Origin: Bubalus kerabau | Lineage: Eukaryota > Chordata > Mammalia > Artiodactyla > Bovidae | DNA: 64,000 nt | Assembly (NCBI RefSeq): GCF_029407905.1 | Contig: NW_026577930.1 | Span: 1,054,001 to 1,118,000 of the forward strand | Reading direction: 5' to 3' | Translations under genes and position numbers: made by a program | In this document: piece after piece, positions 1 to 11,309 of the stretch | How the letters are laid out: the number at the start of each line of letters is the position of its first letter | How positions within the stretch are numbered: the stretch's first letter is position 1 | The notes under the pieces: model-generated | Database searches by the model: none | What the model was told of the DNA's origin: nothing | The model's input: only the letters and a program-made list of their open reading frames with translations

Positions 1-50
1 ATCATAAGCTTGTTTTTGATATCCATAAGTTGGTTTCTATTTTGTAAATG

Positions 51-262
51 AGTTTATTTGTGAAGTGAAATGAAAGTCGCTGTCTTATCTGACTCTTTGC
101 GACCCCATGGCCTATATAGAATTCTCCAGGCCAGGATACTGGAGTGGGTGGCCATTCCCTTCTCCAGGGGGTCTTCTCAACCCCGGGATCAAAGCCAGGT
201 CTCCCACATTGCAGGTAGATTCTTTACTAGCTGAGCCACCAGGGAAGCCAGTTCATTTGTGT
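51..262 (-). mobile_element. BovA2/Bov-tA SINE
   Basis: Reverse-strand copy: GTCGCTGTCTTATCTGACTC, GCGACCCCATGG, CCTTCTCCAGGGGGTCTTC, GAGCCACCAGGGAAGCC. The flanking repeat AGTT(T/C)ATTTGTG lies at 51-62 and 250-262. Confidence 0.85.
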
Positions 263-1728
263 CATTTTTTAAAAATTAGATTCCACTTACGAGTGATAAC
301 ATATGATATTTGTCTTTCTCTGTCTTACTTTACTTAGTATGACATTCCCTATGTCCATCCATGTTGCTGCACATGTCATTAATTAATTCTTTTTATGGCT
401 GAATAATATTCCATTGTATATATTTACGACATTTGCTTTATTCATTCCTCTGTTGATAGACATTTAGGTTACTTCCATATCTTCGCTGATATATATAGCT
501 CTGCAATGAAGATTGGAGTGCATGTATATTTATGAATCATGGTTTTCTCTGGATATGTACCAGGAGTGGGATTGGTAAATCATATGGTAACTCTATTTTT
601 CATTTTTCAAGGAACTTCCATAATATTCCCCATAGTGACTGTGTCAATTTGCATTCCCAATGAGAGTGCAAGAATGTTCCCTTTTTTCCACACTCCATCA
701 TTTGTTGTTTGCAGATCTGGGGATGATGACCATTCTGGCTGGTGTGAGGTGATACCTCATTGTACTTTTCATTTTCATGTTTCTGATAATTAGTGATGTT
801 GAGCATCTTTGCATATGCTTTTTGGTCATCTGCATGTCTTCTTTGAAGGAATGTTTGTTTATACACTCTGCCTACTTTTTATGGGATTGTTTATTTGACA
901 CAGAGGTGCATGAGCTATTTATATATTTTGGAGATTATTGCGCTGTTGTTTGCTTTGTTTGCAAATATTTCCTCTCATTCTGTGAGTTGTCTTTTTGTTT
1001 TTGGTTTCTTTTGCTGTGTGGAAGCTTTTGACTTTCATTAAGGGTCACCTGTTTGTTTTTGTTTTTATTTTCATTACTCCAGGAGGTGGTTCAAAAACCA
1101 TTTTATTAAAACAAAAAAATACTGCTGCAACTTATGTCAAACAGTGTTCTGCCTAGGTTTTCCTCTGAGGGTTTTATAAAATCTGGGTTTACATTTCGGT
1201 CTTTGATCCATTTTGAGTTTATTTTTTGTATGGTGTTAGAGAATGTTCTACATTCATTATTTTACATGTAACTGTCCAGTTTTTAAGGCACCACTTATTG
1301 AAGAGACTGTCTTTTTTGGTTCGCTAGTATTTTGTTCAGGATTTTTCCATCTGTGTTCTTCAGTGACATTGGCCTGTCATTTTCTTTTTTTTGTTTTCGT
1401 GTGTGTGCTTCTGTGTCTGGTTTTGCTCTCAGGGTGATGGTGGCCTCATAGAATGAGCTTGGGAGTGTTCCTCCCTCTGTAATTCTTTGTGGAAGAGGTT
1501 GATAGAATCTCTAAGTTTTGGATAGAATTATCCGAGAAGCTACCTGGTCCTGGACATTTTATTGGAAAATTTTAAATCACTGTTTCAGTACTTGTGATCT
1601 GTCTACTCACGTTCTCTATTTCTTTCTTGTTTAGTCTTGAAAGGCTGTACCTCTCTAAGAATCTGTGCATTTCTTCTAGATTGTCCATTTTATTTGCATA
1701 TAGTTGTTTGTAGTAGTCTCTTATGATA
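263..1728 (-). mobile_element. L1 3' portion (end of ORF2), reverse strand
   Basis: The text is the complement of the L1 ORF2 C-terminal region and 3' end: GGCTGAATAATATTCCATTG, CCAGGAGTGGGATTGGTAAATCATATGG, GGAACTTCCATAATATTCC, TTTGAGTTTATTTTTTGTATGGTG. A reverse-strand ORF (600-866) is a remnant of ORF2. There is an internal deletion near 1310-1325. Confidence 0.85.
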
Positions 1729-1878
1729 CTTGGAGTTCGACACGAGTGTATTCTTAATGAAACCAGCCCTGATTACCTTCTTGTGGTGTGAGCATAAATG
1801 TAAGATGAGGGAATATAAAGCAGGAAAAGTCTCCCTTCCACACACAGAAGAATGCACCCTAATCCAGCTAAGGAATTT

Positions 1879-2363
1879 TTTTTTTTTTCTCCTTCCATTT
1901 TTATTGCAATATAATGGACTTAGAGCACTGGGTAAGTTTAAGGTGTACAGCACAATGATTTGACTTACACACACAATGAAATGATTGCCACAGTAAGTTT
2001 AGGGAACATCCGTCATCTCATATAGATATAAAAGAAAAGAAAAAAAATTTTCCTTGTTTCGATGCACGATATAGGATGCTTGGGGCTGGTGCACTGGGAT
2101 GACCCAGAGGGATGGTACGGGGAGGAAGGAGGGAGGAGGGTTCAGGAAGGGAAACACGTGTATACCTGTGGCAGATTCATGTTGATATATGGCAAAACCA
2201 ATACAATATTGTAAAGTTAAAAAATAAAATAAAATAAAAATAAAGAGAAAAAATCAGATGAAGGAAGTAAAAACGTCACACTTCCAGTTATAAGATAAAT
2301 CAGTACTAGGGATGCAATGTCTTTGGGCTTCCCCCATTGGTTCAGATGGTAAAGAACCTGCCG
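1879..2363 (-). mobile_element. Old L1 3' end with nested younger L1 and SINE piece
   Basis: The insertion is flanked by the 12-base repeat GCTAAGGAATTT (1867-1878 and 2364-2375) and starts with a T tract, so its tail is at the left. 1890-2063 is an old L1 3'UTR on the reverse strand. 2064-2250 is a forward ruminant L1 3' end (GGTGCACTGGGATGACCCAGAGGG to an A-rich tail). 2265-2320 is old L1 in forward orientation. 2323-2363 is a truncated BovA2 head (GGGCTTCCCCCATTGG). Confidence 0.65.
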
Positions 2364-2375
2364 GCTAAGGAATTT

Positions 2376-3729
2376 CATACAATAGGGCACATTCTGGTGT
2401 TTCCTCACTAAAAAGTCCAGTCCTATTGTATATCAGCCAGAATAGCAGGGAGGTAGTACTGAACTACTTTTATATATTTGTGCATGTGTGATGTTAAAAA
2501 TGAAATTTTACCAGGAAAAATAGCCATTGGTTATGGTCTTAAAGGCCATGGGCTACGTAGAGGCCTTGGAGTGAATGTATTTCCCCTGGAAATTGCCCAG
2601 ACATCTAGATTTGCTTGTCGGTGATCTCTGCTGGAGGGGTAAAGTATTTTGGTCATCTACCAGACAGATTAAACCCCAGCATGCTCAGAAAGGAAGTGAG
2701 GAAATCGGTGTTTGAATGTGTGCGCTCCTGAATTGCTCTCTGAATTGCTGCCTGAATCTAAGACAGCTTCCTCTTTCACTTTCTTCAATGTGATGCAATC
2801 ACTCTCTCAGCCTCCTACTCACTAGGTAACTTTTTCTACGTGGAGACTGAGACAGAGCCTGAACTTCTATAGGACCCTCCTCAGTAGACAAGCATGCCCT
2901 CAGCACATGGCAGGGCAGAAATATTAGGAGCCTGTGACCAAATGGGCTGCGGTCTTGGAACTGGTGGGACAGATTCCTTGGAAGCTGGGTAGCACGTGTG
3001 CCTTTCAAGCTACAGTTTGACAACCACATATAATAATGGAAAACTTTTCAGGGTTCTTTAAGTGAACCCTCAGATCCAAGCTGGTCACCTTGAGACTGTC
3101 CATTCTTCTCAGTGGTCTCTCCAGGGAACTCATACAGCCAACACTTTCCAGAAACCAAACTAGGAGATGGAATTAGGTCCTAAATTAAGGGGCGGTGCCT
3201 CAATTTTGCCAATTTTCTTCCTAGAGAGGAACAAAGTGCTCTGAGCCACAGATAGAGAAGCCCTGAAGGCTTTCCTACAGCTCCCACGAATGCAAGGGCT
3301 TTCCAGGGAGACAGCAAGTTCCTGATAAGAGTGCTGGTTGACATCAACTTCTATCCATGAAGGCTGGGAAGAGGCAGCAAGCATTGGTTAAAGACAGTTG
3401 GTCCAGGCTCTGTTTGCTGGGCAAAAGGTAAACTATTTTCAGCACTACAGTGGGAGAAATTGGTCAGTCAACTGCAGAGCTCAGTTTGGGCTGAGGAGTG
3501 GCCAGGAAGAGCCAAGACAGATGACCGAATAGTAATAAATTCCATCCAGGCACCAAAACACCAAACTTCAAGCAGTAGCCTGAAAAGAGACATGTGAAGG
3601 AAACAAAGCCTCTGATAATCACCTTTCTTAAATACCAATTAATCCAATCTTGTCAGTGCTTATGTAACACTCCAGTCCTGGTGGTAGAAAACTCTGGGAC
3701 CTGGGATTATCATTTTCTACAGAATTTGA
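2376..3729. other. Unassigned sequence, no gene seen
   Basis: Mixed composition with only short chance ORFs. No recognised repeat boundary or protein similarity. Confidence 0.3.
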
Positions 3730-4265
3730 GACTCATTAACCAAATCGAGGATGATTTCCCACAAGCTTGAAGAATGTACAGAGAGAAATGGTGGGATTGA
3801 CGCATAAAGCATTGACCAGTTTAAAGTGGTTTTGCCTTCTTAAAACAGGTTGTTGATTAATCAAACCTTGAGTTATTTTTAGAGGCAGCACTATGCATGT
3901 GGCAAGAAGGAGCCTATGTTTCCAGGATGACTGCAGAACCAAGAGGGTTCAGTCTGTGGAACTCTCAGAGTGGGAATGTTGCCAGGGGAGAACTGTATGA
4001 AGTCCTTCAATATGGAAAATCAGGCTTCTAGCAGCATAAATAGCTTACATGAACTAATTCAAGACTAGCCAATTAGCTTCTAAGTTTGCAGTTCCCCTAA
4101 ACCCTTTCATTTTACCTCAAACTCTGGATTGAGGAGACAGATATGAGAGCCCCACTTCCTGTCTTCTTGCTAGTCCACCTTGGATTAAAGTTTGTCTCTC
4201 AAAAGCCCGTTCCATAGTATTGGCTTCTAGGTGCATCAGGCAGTAAGCCCTTGCTGGGGAACACT
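3730..4265 (+). repeat. LTR-like segment, related to 28140-28618
   Basis: It aligns with 28140-28610 over most of its length: GTTGTTGATTAATCA.ACCTTGAGT, GACTAGCCAATTAGCTTC.AAGTT, and GTATTGGCTTCT.G.GCATC..(G/T)CAGT(A/G)AGCCC near the end. A late ATTAAAG and a short tail give the look of an LTR of an endogenous retrovirus. No retroviral gene is seen nearby. It could also be plain duplicated sequence. Confidence 0.45.
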
Positions 4266-5089
4266 AGTGACTGATAGGCCTGGAATTAGATTCCTCTCTG
4301 AATTCCTCTAGATCTGACGCTGTTATACTCCTCTTGCCCTAAAGCAGAACTTGTGTTCCTTAACACTCAAATGTATCTTGGGATAAAAGCAAGGACTGTG
4401 GATATATTCCAATACACTTCTTCAGGCACAAAGCCTTGAAGGCTACATCAATAAATGACAGGAATAAAGAAGAGAAACAGATGATAGGGACAGTAAGTTC
4501 GTCTCTCTGTGCAGTGTCCAATAACCTCAATCAGAATAGCACAAAACCATCTTGGATCGCTTTTTTCCTTTAGAATTATACTCATGTCTCAGATATGGTG
4601 ACTTGGGTTCTAGATCACTGCAGTAAAGTGAACATGGAAATAGAGTAAATCATTAGGAATTTGGTGGATTCCCAGTGCTTATAAAAGTTGTTAATCCTAT
4701 TGTACACTTACTAGAAGATGTCTAAAAAATGCACATAGCTTAATTTACAAATGTAAGACAGTTACAATAGTAACAAAGACCACTGATCAGAGCACCATAA
4801 GAAATAAAATAAGGAAAGAGTTTAAAATATTTAAAGAATTAACACTATGTGGAACAGGGACCCCAAGTGAATACATGATGTTGGGAAATGATGCCATAGA
4901 CATGTTCAATGCATGGTTACCATAAACTTTCAGTTTGCAATGAAACACAGTATTTGTGACGCATGATTACATGCAGTAGAATGTTTGAAAAGTATGCCTG
5001 TCAATCAATTAAAACCAGTCATGAAAAGAGACTGACTCTGGCTTTTGAAAAGGATGGAAGCAGCATTTTTCTCTGGGAGCACAGCCCAT
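4266..5089. other. Unassigned sequence upstream of MAGE unit 1
   Basis: AT-rich, without convincing ORFs. Around 4740-4815, AGTAACAAAGACC...CACCATAAGAAATAAAATAAGG weakly resembles the duplicated segment at 17650 and 26650. Confidence 0.3.
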
Positions 5090-6088
5090 TCTACCCCGTG
5101 CCTTCTGTGTTATTTTCTCCATCTCAGGTCCAGTCTGGGACATGAAACTGTAAGGTTTGCATTAGGGACACTGCTCAAGAGTTTACTGGGATGTGGTGTT
5201 CCCCAGGAATCCTTTAATCCAAGAGATAGAGAAAATTTGGGCCCCCGTAAGTGGGGACTGGAGAGCAACCACCATAAAATACAGGTCATTGAGAGACCTG
5301 CCCAAACTTGCTCTCAGGCTTAGAATGCCCAGACAGGACATGCCCTCTTATAAGCCTTGTAGTTCTCTGTGAGGTCAAAGTCTCAGTCTAAGAAGAATGG
5401 CCTCAGTTCAGTAGAGGGAGAATCTCAGGTTGGAGGGTCAGGTCCCAGGACTGGCCAGGACCATGGTGAGGTCCCTGAGTGAAGAAAGAAGTATCACTAG
5501 ACCCACAAATGAGGAGGCTTTACAGACCCCTGCCCCTATTCCTAACCCCAGAGGCTCCAGGCAGAGCTATAGGGATGAGAAGCATCTTCATTTCTGTCTG
5601 ATCTCAGCGAGGAATGGATGGAAGGAACCCCAGTTCTGAGGAGGGTGGCATCTTGACCCTCACCACTGGGAAGATGAGGACCATCAGTGCTTATGAGAGG
5701 GTCTCTCCCACCATGGAGGAAGGCTAATGGAGTGGCACTGCTCCTGTCAAGGAGATGCACAGAGAAGTGCCCTGATTCCCCACTAGGGACTCGGAGAGGT
5801 GAGGGCTTCGTTTGGGGGCAGGACTCAAGTTTGTAGTGCAAATGGTTCCGGGCTCTGACAGACGGCATGGTGAGGACCCTAAGGGATGACCCAGGGACCG
5901 CTGAACACTGAACGACGGGGTCCCCACACAGCCCCGCCCCTTCCATCATCCCTCAGAGATCGTGCACAGGGCAGCCATAGCCAAAAGTGTCTCTGCAAAA
6001 CTTCCGTGCTATTGGCGAAGAGCTTGGACTGATGTTCAGCGCGTTCGTGTGGCTAAGAGTGGATTCCCAGGACTGATCTGAAAGCAAG
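5090..6088 (+). promoter_or_regulatory. MAGE 5' non-coding block with candidate promoter and first exon (unit 1)
   Basis: This is the paralogue of 18395-19590. It is locally GC-rich and ends at GAAAGCAAG|GTGAGGACCTGAATG (donor GT 6089-6090). Promoter-like elements sit together: a GC box CCCCGCCCC at 5932-5940, an ETS-type CTTCCG at 6001-6006 and an inverted CCAAT (ATTGG) at 6011-6015. Only a C-terminal scrap of coding exon remains downstream at 6.6 kb, so the promoter no longer has an evident gene. The 135-codon ORF on the other strand (5542-5949) is not conserved in the paralogous block and is taken as chance. Confidence 0.5.
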
Positions 6089-6573
6089 GTGAGGACCTGA
6101 ATGTGGACTCAAGGGACCATTCCCCCGTCCTGTAAGAAAGATAACTCCCAAAGTCTCATCTCTGTGATCAGCAGGGGACGGTTCCTACAACTCTCTTAGG
6201 CCGATTTCTTCGGTATATCTTGATCTAAGACATTCTGCAAGATAAGCGATTACTTGATTCTGTAAATGAAGGAAACCTAGGCCCTAACTCCAGTCACCGG
6301 GAGAGCGCCGAGTGCGAACGAGGCATGGGGCAGTAAAGATGGCGACACAAAGCGGCACCCATGCGCTCAATTCCCGGACTTCTCCCCTGCTGAACTCTAT
6401 GAGGTGAAACTTTGGAGGCTTGTGGACATAGTTCGGGAAAGGGAGGAGTGTCAGACTCTGAGAGATATGAAGATGGGGACTCTGAATGAGGACTGTAGAG
6501 AACCCCGCCAGGGTTCTTCCCCCTCCCCCAACCCCACCCCTTCTGTTAGCTATCAGAGAACTTGGGTATCACA
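6089..6573 (+). other. Remnant between unit-1 MAGE promoter and C-terminal scrap
   Basis: This GC-richer stretch starts with the donor-like GTGAGGACCTGAATGTGGAC and contains further MAGE-upstream-like text, including a CpG-containing piece around 6300-6370. The space where about 3 kb of upstream sequence and the coding exon would be expected is only about 0.5 kb, so most of the unit has been deleted. Confidence 0.35.
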
Positions 6574-6900
6574 GCTTTGAGAGGTGAGGAAGAGAGGGTC
6601 CAAGCCAGCAGCTATCCCAGTGTTCCTCCAGCAGTTCATCCCACACCTAATGAAGCTGAGCCAAATTCTGCACTTTGTGGCTGAAGATAGCATTCAGTGT
6701 TCTATATGTAGTGTAGAACTGGGCATCCCAGAGGGTGCACAGTGTATGATTCCTTGGGGTTTGTGTTCTGTATGAGGAATTTAGAGATAAATCTGTGTTT
6801 TTATGTTCTTGCTACTTTTCAAAGGTTGCTCCTCAATGAAAGCTTATATTCTAAGTGTACGAATGACATCAGTCAGACTTATTGTTGTTTATCGGTCTTA
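6574..6900 (+). pseudogene. MAGE C-terminal tail and 3'UTR remnant (unit 1)
   Basis: GCTTTGAGAGGTGAGGAAGAGAGGGT reads ALRGEEERVQASS, matching the ALRAEEERARARA tail of the copy at 15171 and the YEEAWREEVE tail of the main copy. A following Ser-codon run in another frame (SSSSSSHT, stop near 6640) corresponds to the ASNSSSRP end of the main copy. After it comes GAAGCTGAGCCAAATTCTGCACTTTGTGG, which is MAGE 3'UTR-like. Everything upstream in the coding exon is missing. Short and degraded, but its colinearity with the 3'UTR and with the 3' flank at 7170 supports it. Confidence 0.55.
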
Positions 6901-7159
6901 AGGATAAGAGTTTTTCTGTTGTGTAAAACAAATGGGAAAGCTTCCATCTTATTTAGTCAGCTGGTGCAAGGTAACAAGGCATTAAAATATGTTATTTCCT
7001 TGACAATATGAAAAAACTAAGCAGTGCAATACATGGGGTTCAGAAATAGAGGGAAAGTAAGATGGATGGTATTTTGTTTCCTCATCTTTTGTAGTCTGTG
7101 TTTTACAAAATTATAAGTGACCATGTATGCTTCGTTAATTCAAAAATGTAAAATTAAAT

Positions 7160-7535
7160 TCTAAGAAATTCATCCTCATGCTCACAGGCTCATTTATTCC
7201 CTAAACAGTAATTGAGCCTCTGCTCGTAGAAGACTCCATGCTAGTACTTGGAGAGCTGAGAAAAACATCTAGGCACTGACCATAAAATTATAGAGTCGAG
7301 AAGCAGCTGTCATGTAAAGGAAATGGTGACATGACAGCAGTCAAATGTGAATTCCCTGATGCAAGGTAGTGGTGGGCCTTGGGAAAGTGTAAGTCTTTCG
7401 GTGGGAAGTAATTATAACTTGTGTGCATGGTGGGCTGGATGAGGCTGTGGCAATCGTGACCAGGGACCAGGTTCTCCATGGTGGGCCGCATAGTTTAAAG
7501 ACAAAGCCTGGGATGGGAAACTGCCTTTAACAGTT
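7160..7535 (+). repeat. Duplicated MAGE 3' flank, unit 1 copy
   Basis: AATTGAGCCTCTGCTCGTAGAAGACTCCATGCTAGTACTTGG at 7210 aligns with the text at 15875 (unit 2) and at 23560 (unit 3). Near 7505, AGCCTGGGATGGGAAACTGCC aligns with AGCCTGGAATGGAAAACTACC at 16220. It has no coding content of its own. Confidence 0.55.
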
Positions 7536-7984
7536 ACAGGCACACTTCACTCTGTTGCACGTTGCTTTATTGTATTTCACAGGTACTACTTTTCTTTTCT
7601 TTGTTCTTTTTCTTTACCAAATTAAAAGTGTGTTAGTCAACCTTGCTTCCAGCAAGTCTTTCGGCTCCATGTTTCCATCACCGTTTGCTCACTTCATGTC
7701 TGTGTGTCATGTTTTGATACCTCTTGCAATGTTCACACCCTCAGCAGCAAAAATGATGGACTCAGTGAGGCTCACATAATGGTTGGCATCTTTTTTCTTT
7801 TAGCAAAGAGGTATTTCTATTTAAGATATCTATATTGTTCTGAGGCATAATGCTATTGCCCACTTAATAACCTGTAGTACTGTATAAACATAAATTTTAT
7901 GAAAGCACTGGGAAACCAAAAAATTTGTATGACTCAATTGTGATATGGAATTTCCTTTGGGGGTTGAGACCCAAACCTGCAATA
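7536..7984. other. Unassigned intergenic sequence within the duplicated unit
   Basis: No gene or clear repeat is recognised; short chance ORFs only. Confidence 0.3.
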
Positions 7985-8300
7985 TTTTCTGAATCTCCCT
8001 GTGCTTTGGGATTGTGAGTAAATCAGAGAGACATCATGTGAAGCTGGCATGGAATGTGTCCTGTGCTCCTATTCCAGTACAGGGAAACCCTGTGCAGATT
8101 AGATAGTTTATTCATGTTGTCTTCTGTCTGTGGAGTTTCCCAGAAATCTGGGTGACACTCCCCTGAGGTGAGATGATGCCTTGAAGCCGCTGGACTGGCG
8201 CACTCTGCCCTCTGGGTGGGGGTGCCAGAGCCCACGCCACTAAAAATATAAGAATAATTGAAATCAAGTTATCTTGAGTGTAATTTGGCAAACAATAAGG
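7985..8300 (+). repeat. Duplicated MAGE downstream segment, unit 1 copy
   Basis: CATGGAATGTGTCCTGTGCTCCTATTCCAGTACAGGGAAACCC near 8048 matches GATGGAATGTGCCCTGTGCTCCTGCCCCAGTGCCTGTGAACAC near 16506. TTATCTTGAGTGTAATTTGGCAAA near 8268 matches TTATCTTGTGTGTAATTGGGCAAA near 27848. The matches keep their order along the units. Confidence 0.5.
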
Positions 8301-8605
8301 AAGGAATAGATACTTGTGGGTGGTTAAATAAATGAAAGTAAGAGTGGTTTATGAAAAAGGACAAGTTAGAGATAGGTAAGTTTGGGGCCCTTGAAACATT
8401 TTGGAGCTTTCTGTTACATTCACTGAGGATGTCTACCTCATGGTGACCTTCAGTGGCATACTCTTAACTGGGATATGCTAGGTTTCCTTGCTAACCAGTA
8501 TTTTTCTGATTTATTTATTGATGAGTTTGGAGAAAAGTCTACTCCTGTGAAATGACCACCACAGTTTATGCCATAAACATATCCATTACCTCCAAAATTT
8601 CCCTC
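8301..8605. other. Unassigned short intergenic sequence
   Basis: No feature recognised. Confidence 0.3.
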
Positions 8606-9432
8606 TCATCCTTTTTTAAGTTGATTTTTAATTGGAGTTTAGTTGCTTTACAGTATTGTGTTGGTTTCTGCCATACATGAACATGACTCGGCCATAGGTA
8701 TACATATGTCCCCTCCCCCTTGAACATCCCCCCACCTCCCACTCCTCCCCACCCATCTAGGTTATCACAGAGCACCATTTTGAGCTCCCTGCATCACACA
8801 GCAAATCCCCATTTGCTGTCGATGTTCCATATGGTAATGTGTATGTTTCAGTATTACTCTCGGTTTGTCCCTCCCTCTCGTCCACCCCTGTGTCACCAAG
8901 TCTGTTCTCTACGTCTGCATCTCCATCCTGCCCTGCAAATACATTCATCAATGCTGTCTCCTAGATTCCATGTATATGTGTCAGGATACGATGTTTATAT
9001 TTCTCTTTCTGACTTTCTTCACCCTAGGTTCACCCACTACATTGGAACTCACTCAAATATGGTCTTTTTTATGGCTGAGTAGTATTTCATTGTATACTTG
9101 AACCAGAGCTGCTTTATCCATTCGGCGATGGACATCTAGGTTGCTTCTCTGTCCTATCTGTTGTAAATAGTGCTGCATTGAACACTGGAGTACATGTGTC
9201 TTATTCAGTTATGGTTTCCTAAGGTTTTATGCCCAGTAGTGGGATGGTTGGGTCACGTGGTAGTTTTAGTCCTAATTTTTAGGTAAACTTCATACTCTTC
9301 TCCATAGAGGCTATATCAATTTACATTCCCACCAACAATGCAAGAGAGTTCCCTTTTCTCCACACCCTCTCCATAATTTATTGTTTATAGACTTTTTGAT
9401 GATGGCCATTTTGACAGATGCCTTCTCACCCT
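8606..9432 (-). mobile_element. Ruminant L1 3' end, reverse strand
   Basis: It begins with TTTTTAATTGGAGTTTAGTTGC and GCCATACATGAACATGACTCGGCC (complement of the ruminant L1 3'UTR). It continues through ATTTCATTGTATACTTGAACC and ACATTCCCACCAACAATGCAAGAG into the end of ORF2. Confidence 0.85.
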
Positions 9433-9589
9433 TTATGTTTTATGTCTGGGATAAGAACACTTACCATAAGATTTGACCTCTTAGAGAGTATACAATATAG
9501 TATTTTTAGCTATAAGCTCTATATTATGTAGTAGATCCCTAGAACTTATCCATTTTGTATAATTAAACTTTGTAACTTTTGATTAATAC
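9433..9589 (-). mobile_element. Old L1 3'UTR, left part (continues at 10231)
   Basis: TATACAATATAGTATTTTTAGC...GATCCCTAGAACTTATCC is the complement of an L1M-type 3'UTR. Its next part resumes at 10231 with CACCCTCCCATAGACCATGGCTACCACCAC, so the LTR between them was inserted later. Confidence 0.6.
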
Positions 9590-10230
9590 TGAAAATTGGA
9601 ATACTGCCTGCTTTATCAGTGAATAAACACTGTCAGTTATCGACAGTTGCAGCCACCACGGATGGTGAACCCTGAGGGAACACAGGATGTAAAAATACAG
9701 GATACGGGCCCCAGATATGTGAAGTTCATATCAAAGGAATGATTTCAGTGAGCCCCGATTCTTGCATCTTTCCATATATGGAAAAGGGCTAAATTCCTTA
9801 ACCAGGGTTATCTGGTTTTCCTTCATTTATCATAATCTTTTGATATTCAAACTACCTGCCCTTTGTTGCAAAAATTGTATGTAACCTGGCTCCTCCCCTC
9901 CCTTCTTTGGAGCAGTTCTCTCAGGGTTACTCGAACGCTGCCTCCTGGGTTGAAGTCCTAAACGTTTGTACCAAAGAGAACATACCTGTCAGCTTTTAGG
10001 CCGTGAATGTTTTTTTTTTTTTTAATTTATTTAATTGGAGGCTAATTACTTTACAGTATTATAGTGGCTTTTGCCATACATTGACATGAATCAGCCATGG
10101 GTGTACATTGTTCCCTTTCCTGACCCCCCCTCCCGCCTCCCTCCCCATCCCATCTCTCAGGGTCATCCCAGTGCACCAGCCATGAGCACCCTGTTTCATG
10201 CATAGACTGTGAATGTTTTTTAAGTCTACA
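9590..10230 (+). mobile_element. Solo LTR of an endogenous retrovirus, interrupted by an L1
   Basis: GTAACCTGGCTCCTCCCC...TTCTCTCAGGGTTACTCGA...CTGCCTCCTGGG has the layout of a ruminant ERV LTR promoter/R region, and the segment ends AAGTCTACA at 10230. No viral genes flank it. An L1 3' end (10016-10208) lies inside its last 30 bases. Confidence 0.6.
10003..10220 (-). mobile_element. Ruminant L1 3' end with target-site duplication
   Basis: The T tract at 10009-10023 is followed by AATTGGAGGCTAATTACTTTACAG...GCCATGGGTGTACA...CATCCCAGTGCACCAGCC. The flanking repeat GTGAATGTTTTT lies at about 10003-10014 and 10209-10220. Confidence 0.85.
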
Positions 10231-11228
10231 ATTCCTTCTCATTCACCCTCCCATAGACCATGGCTACCACCACTCTACTCTGTTTTTGTGACTGACCATT
10301 TTAGATTCCTCATATAAATGACATGCAGTATTTGTCCTTCTGTGTCTGGCTTATTTCACTGTAGCAGAAGGTCCTCTAGGTTTATGCACACTGTCATAAC
10401 TGGAGAGGTTAGCTTCTTTTTAAGGGTGAATGGTGTTCCATTATATGTATATTTTGCATCTTCTTTATCCATTCATCTGTCACTGGACACCTAGGCTGCT
10501 TCCCTTTCTTGGCCATTGTGAGTAGTGCTGCAATGAACATGGGAGTGCAGAGCTCTCTTCGAGGTCCTGATTTCATTTCCTTTGGATAGTAGTGGCATGT
10601 GGAAAGTATTATGAGTTATTTTTGATTTTTTGAGGAACTGCTATACTGTTTTCCCTGCAAATTGGCTGTACCAATTTATATTCCTACCAGCAGTGTTGAA
10701 TATGTATAGTTTACTAAGAAACTTGCAAACTGTCTTCCAAAGTCGCTCTACCATTTTGCGTCACCACCACCACCGAGGAATGAGAGTTCTTGTCAATTCA
10801 CATCCTTACCAGCATTTGGTGTTGTCAGTCCTTTGAATGCTGGCCATTCTGAAAGGGATGTCATGGTATCTGCTTGTTTTTTTTTAATTTGCAGTTCCCT
10901 AATGGTATATGATGTGGAGCATCTTTCCATATGCTTGTTTGCCATCTCTGTATCTTCCTGGGCGAGGTATCTATTCCTATCTTTTGTCCATTTTTTTATT
11001 ACATGTTTTCTTCTTATTAATATTAAGAGTTCTTTGTATATTTTAGATTAGAGCCTTCATCAGATATGTCTTTTGCAAATATTTTCTCCCATACTATGGC
11101 TCATCTTCTTGTTCTCTTGGTGTATTTTTATAGAGCAGAAGTTTAAGGGAATGAAATCTAGCTTATCAATTATTTCTTTCATGGATCCCCATCACTTTTT
11201 TCTGTGATGATATTTTGTTGATTGGTTT
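10231..11228 (-). mobile_element. Old L1 3' portion, right part
   Basis: It reads as the complement of the L1 3'UTR and ORF2 end: ATTTGTCCTTCTGTGTCTGGC, GGCCATTGTGAGTAGTGCTGC, CAATTTATATTCCTACCAGCAGTG, TTTTCTCCCATACTATGGC. It continues the element that starts at 9433. Confidence 0.75.
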
Positions 11229-11308
11229 GCTATGTGGCACATGGGATCTTAATTCCCCAACCAGGGTTTGAACTCACAGCCTTTGCACTGGAGGCACAGT
11301 GTTTGTAA
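11229..11308 (-). mobile_element. CHR-type SINE fragment
   Basis: GGCACATGGGATCTTAATTCCCCAACCAGGG...GGAGGCACAGTG is the complement of a tRNA-derived cetartiodactyl SINE head. Confidence 0.6.
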
Positions 11309-11309
11309 A

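Noticed and set aside
5542..5949. 135-codon reverse ORF next to the unit-1 MAGE promoter
   Set aside because: The paralogous block at 18.9-19.5 kb does not preserve the frame; GC-rich sequence gives few stops.
9590..10230. Possible endogenous retrovirus provirus
   Set aside because: Only LTR-like sequence is present; no gag, pol or env similarity lies within reach on either side.
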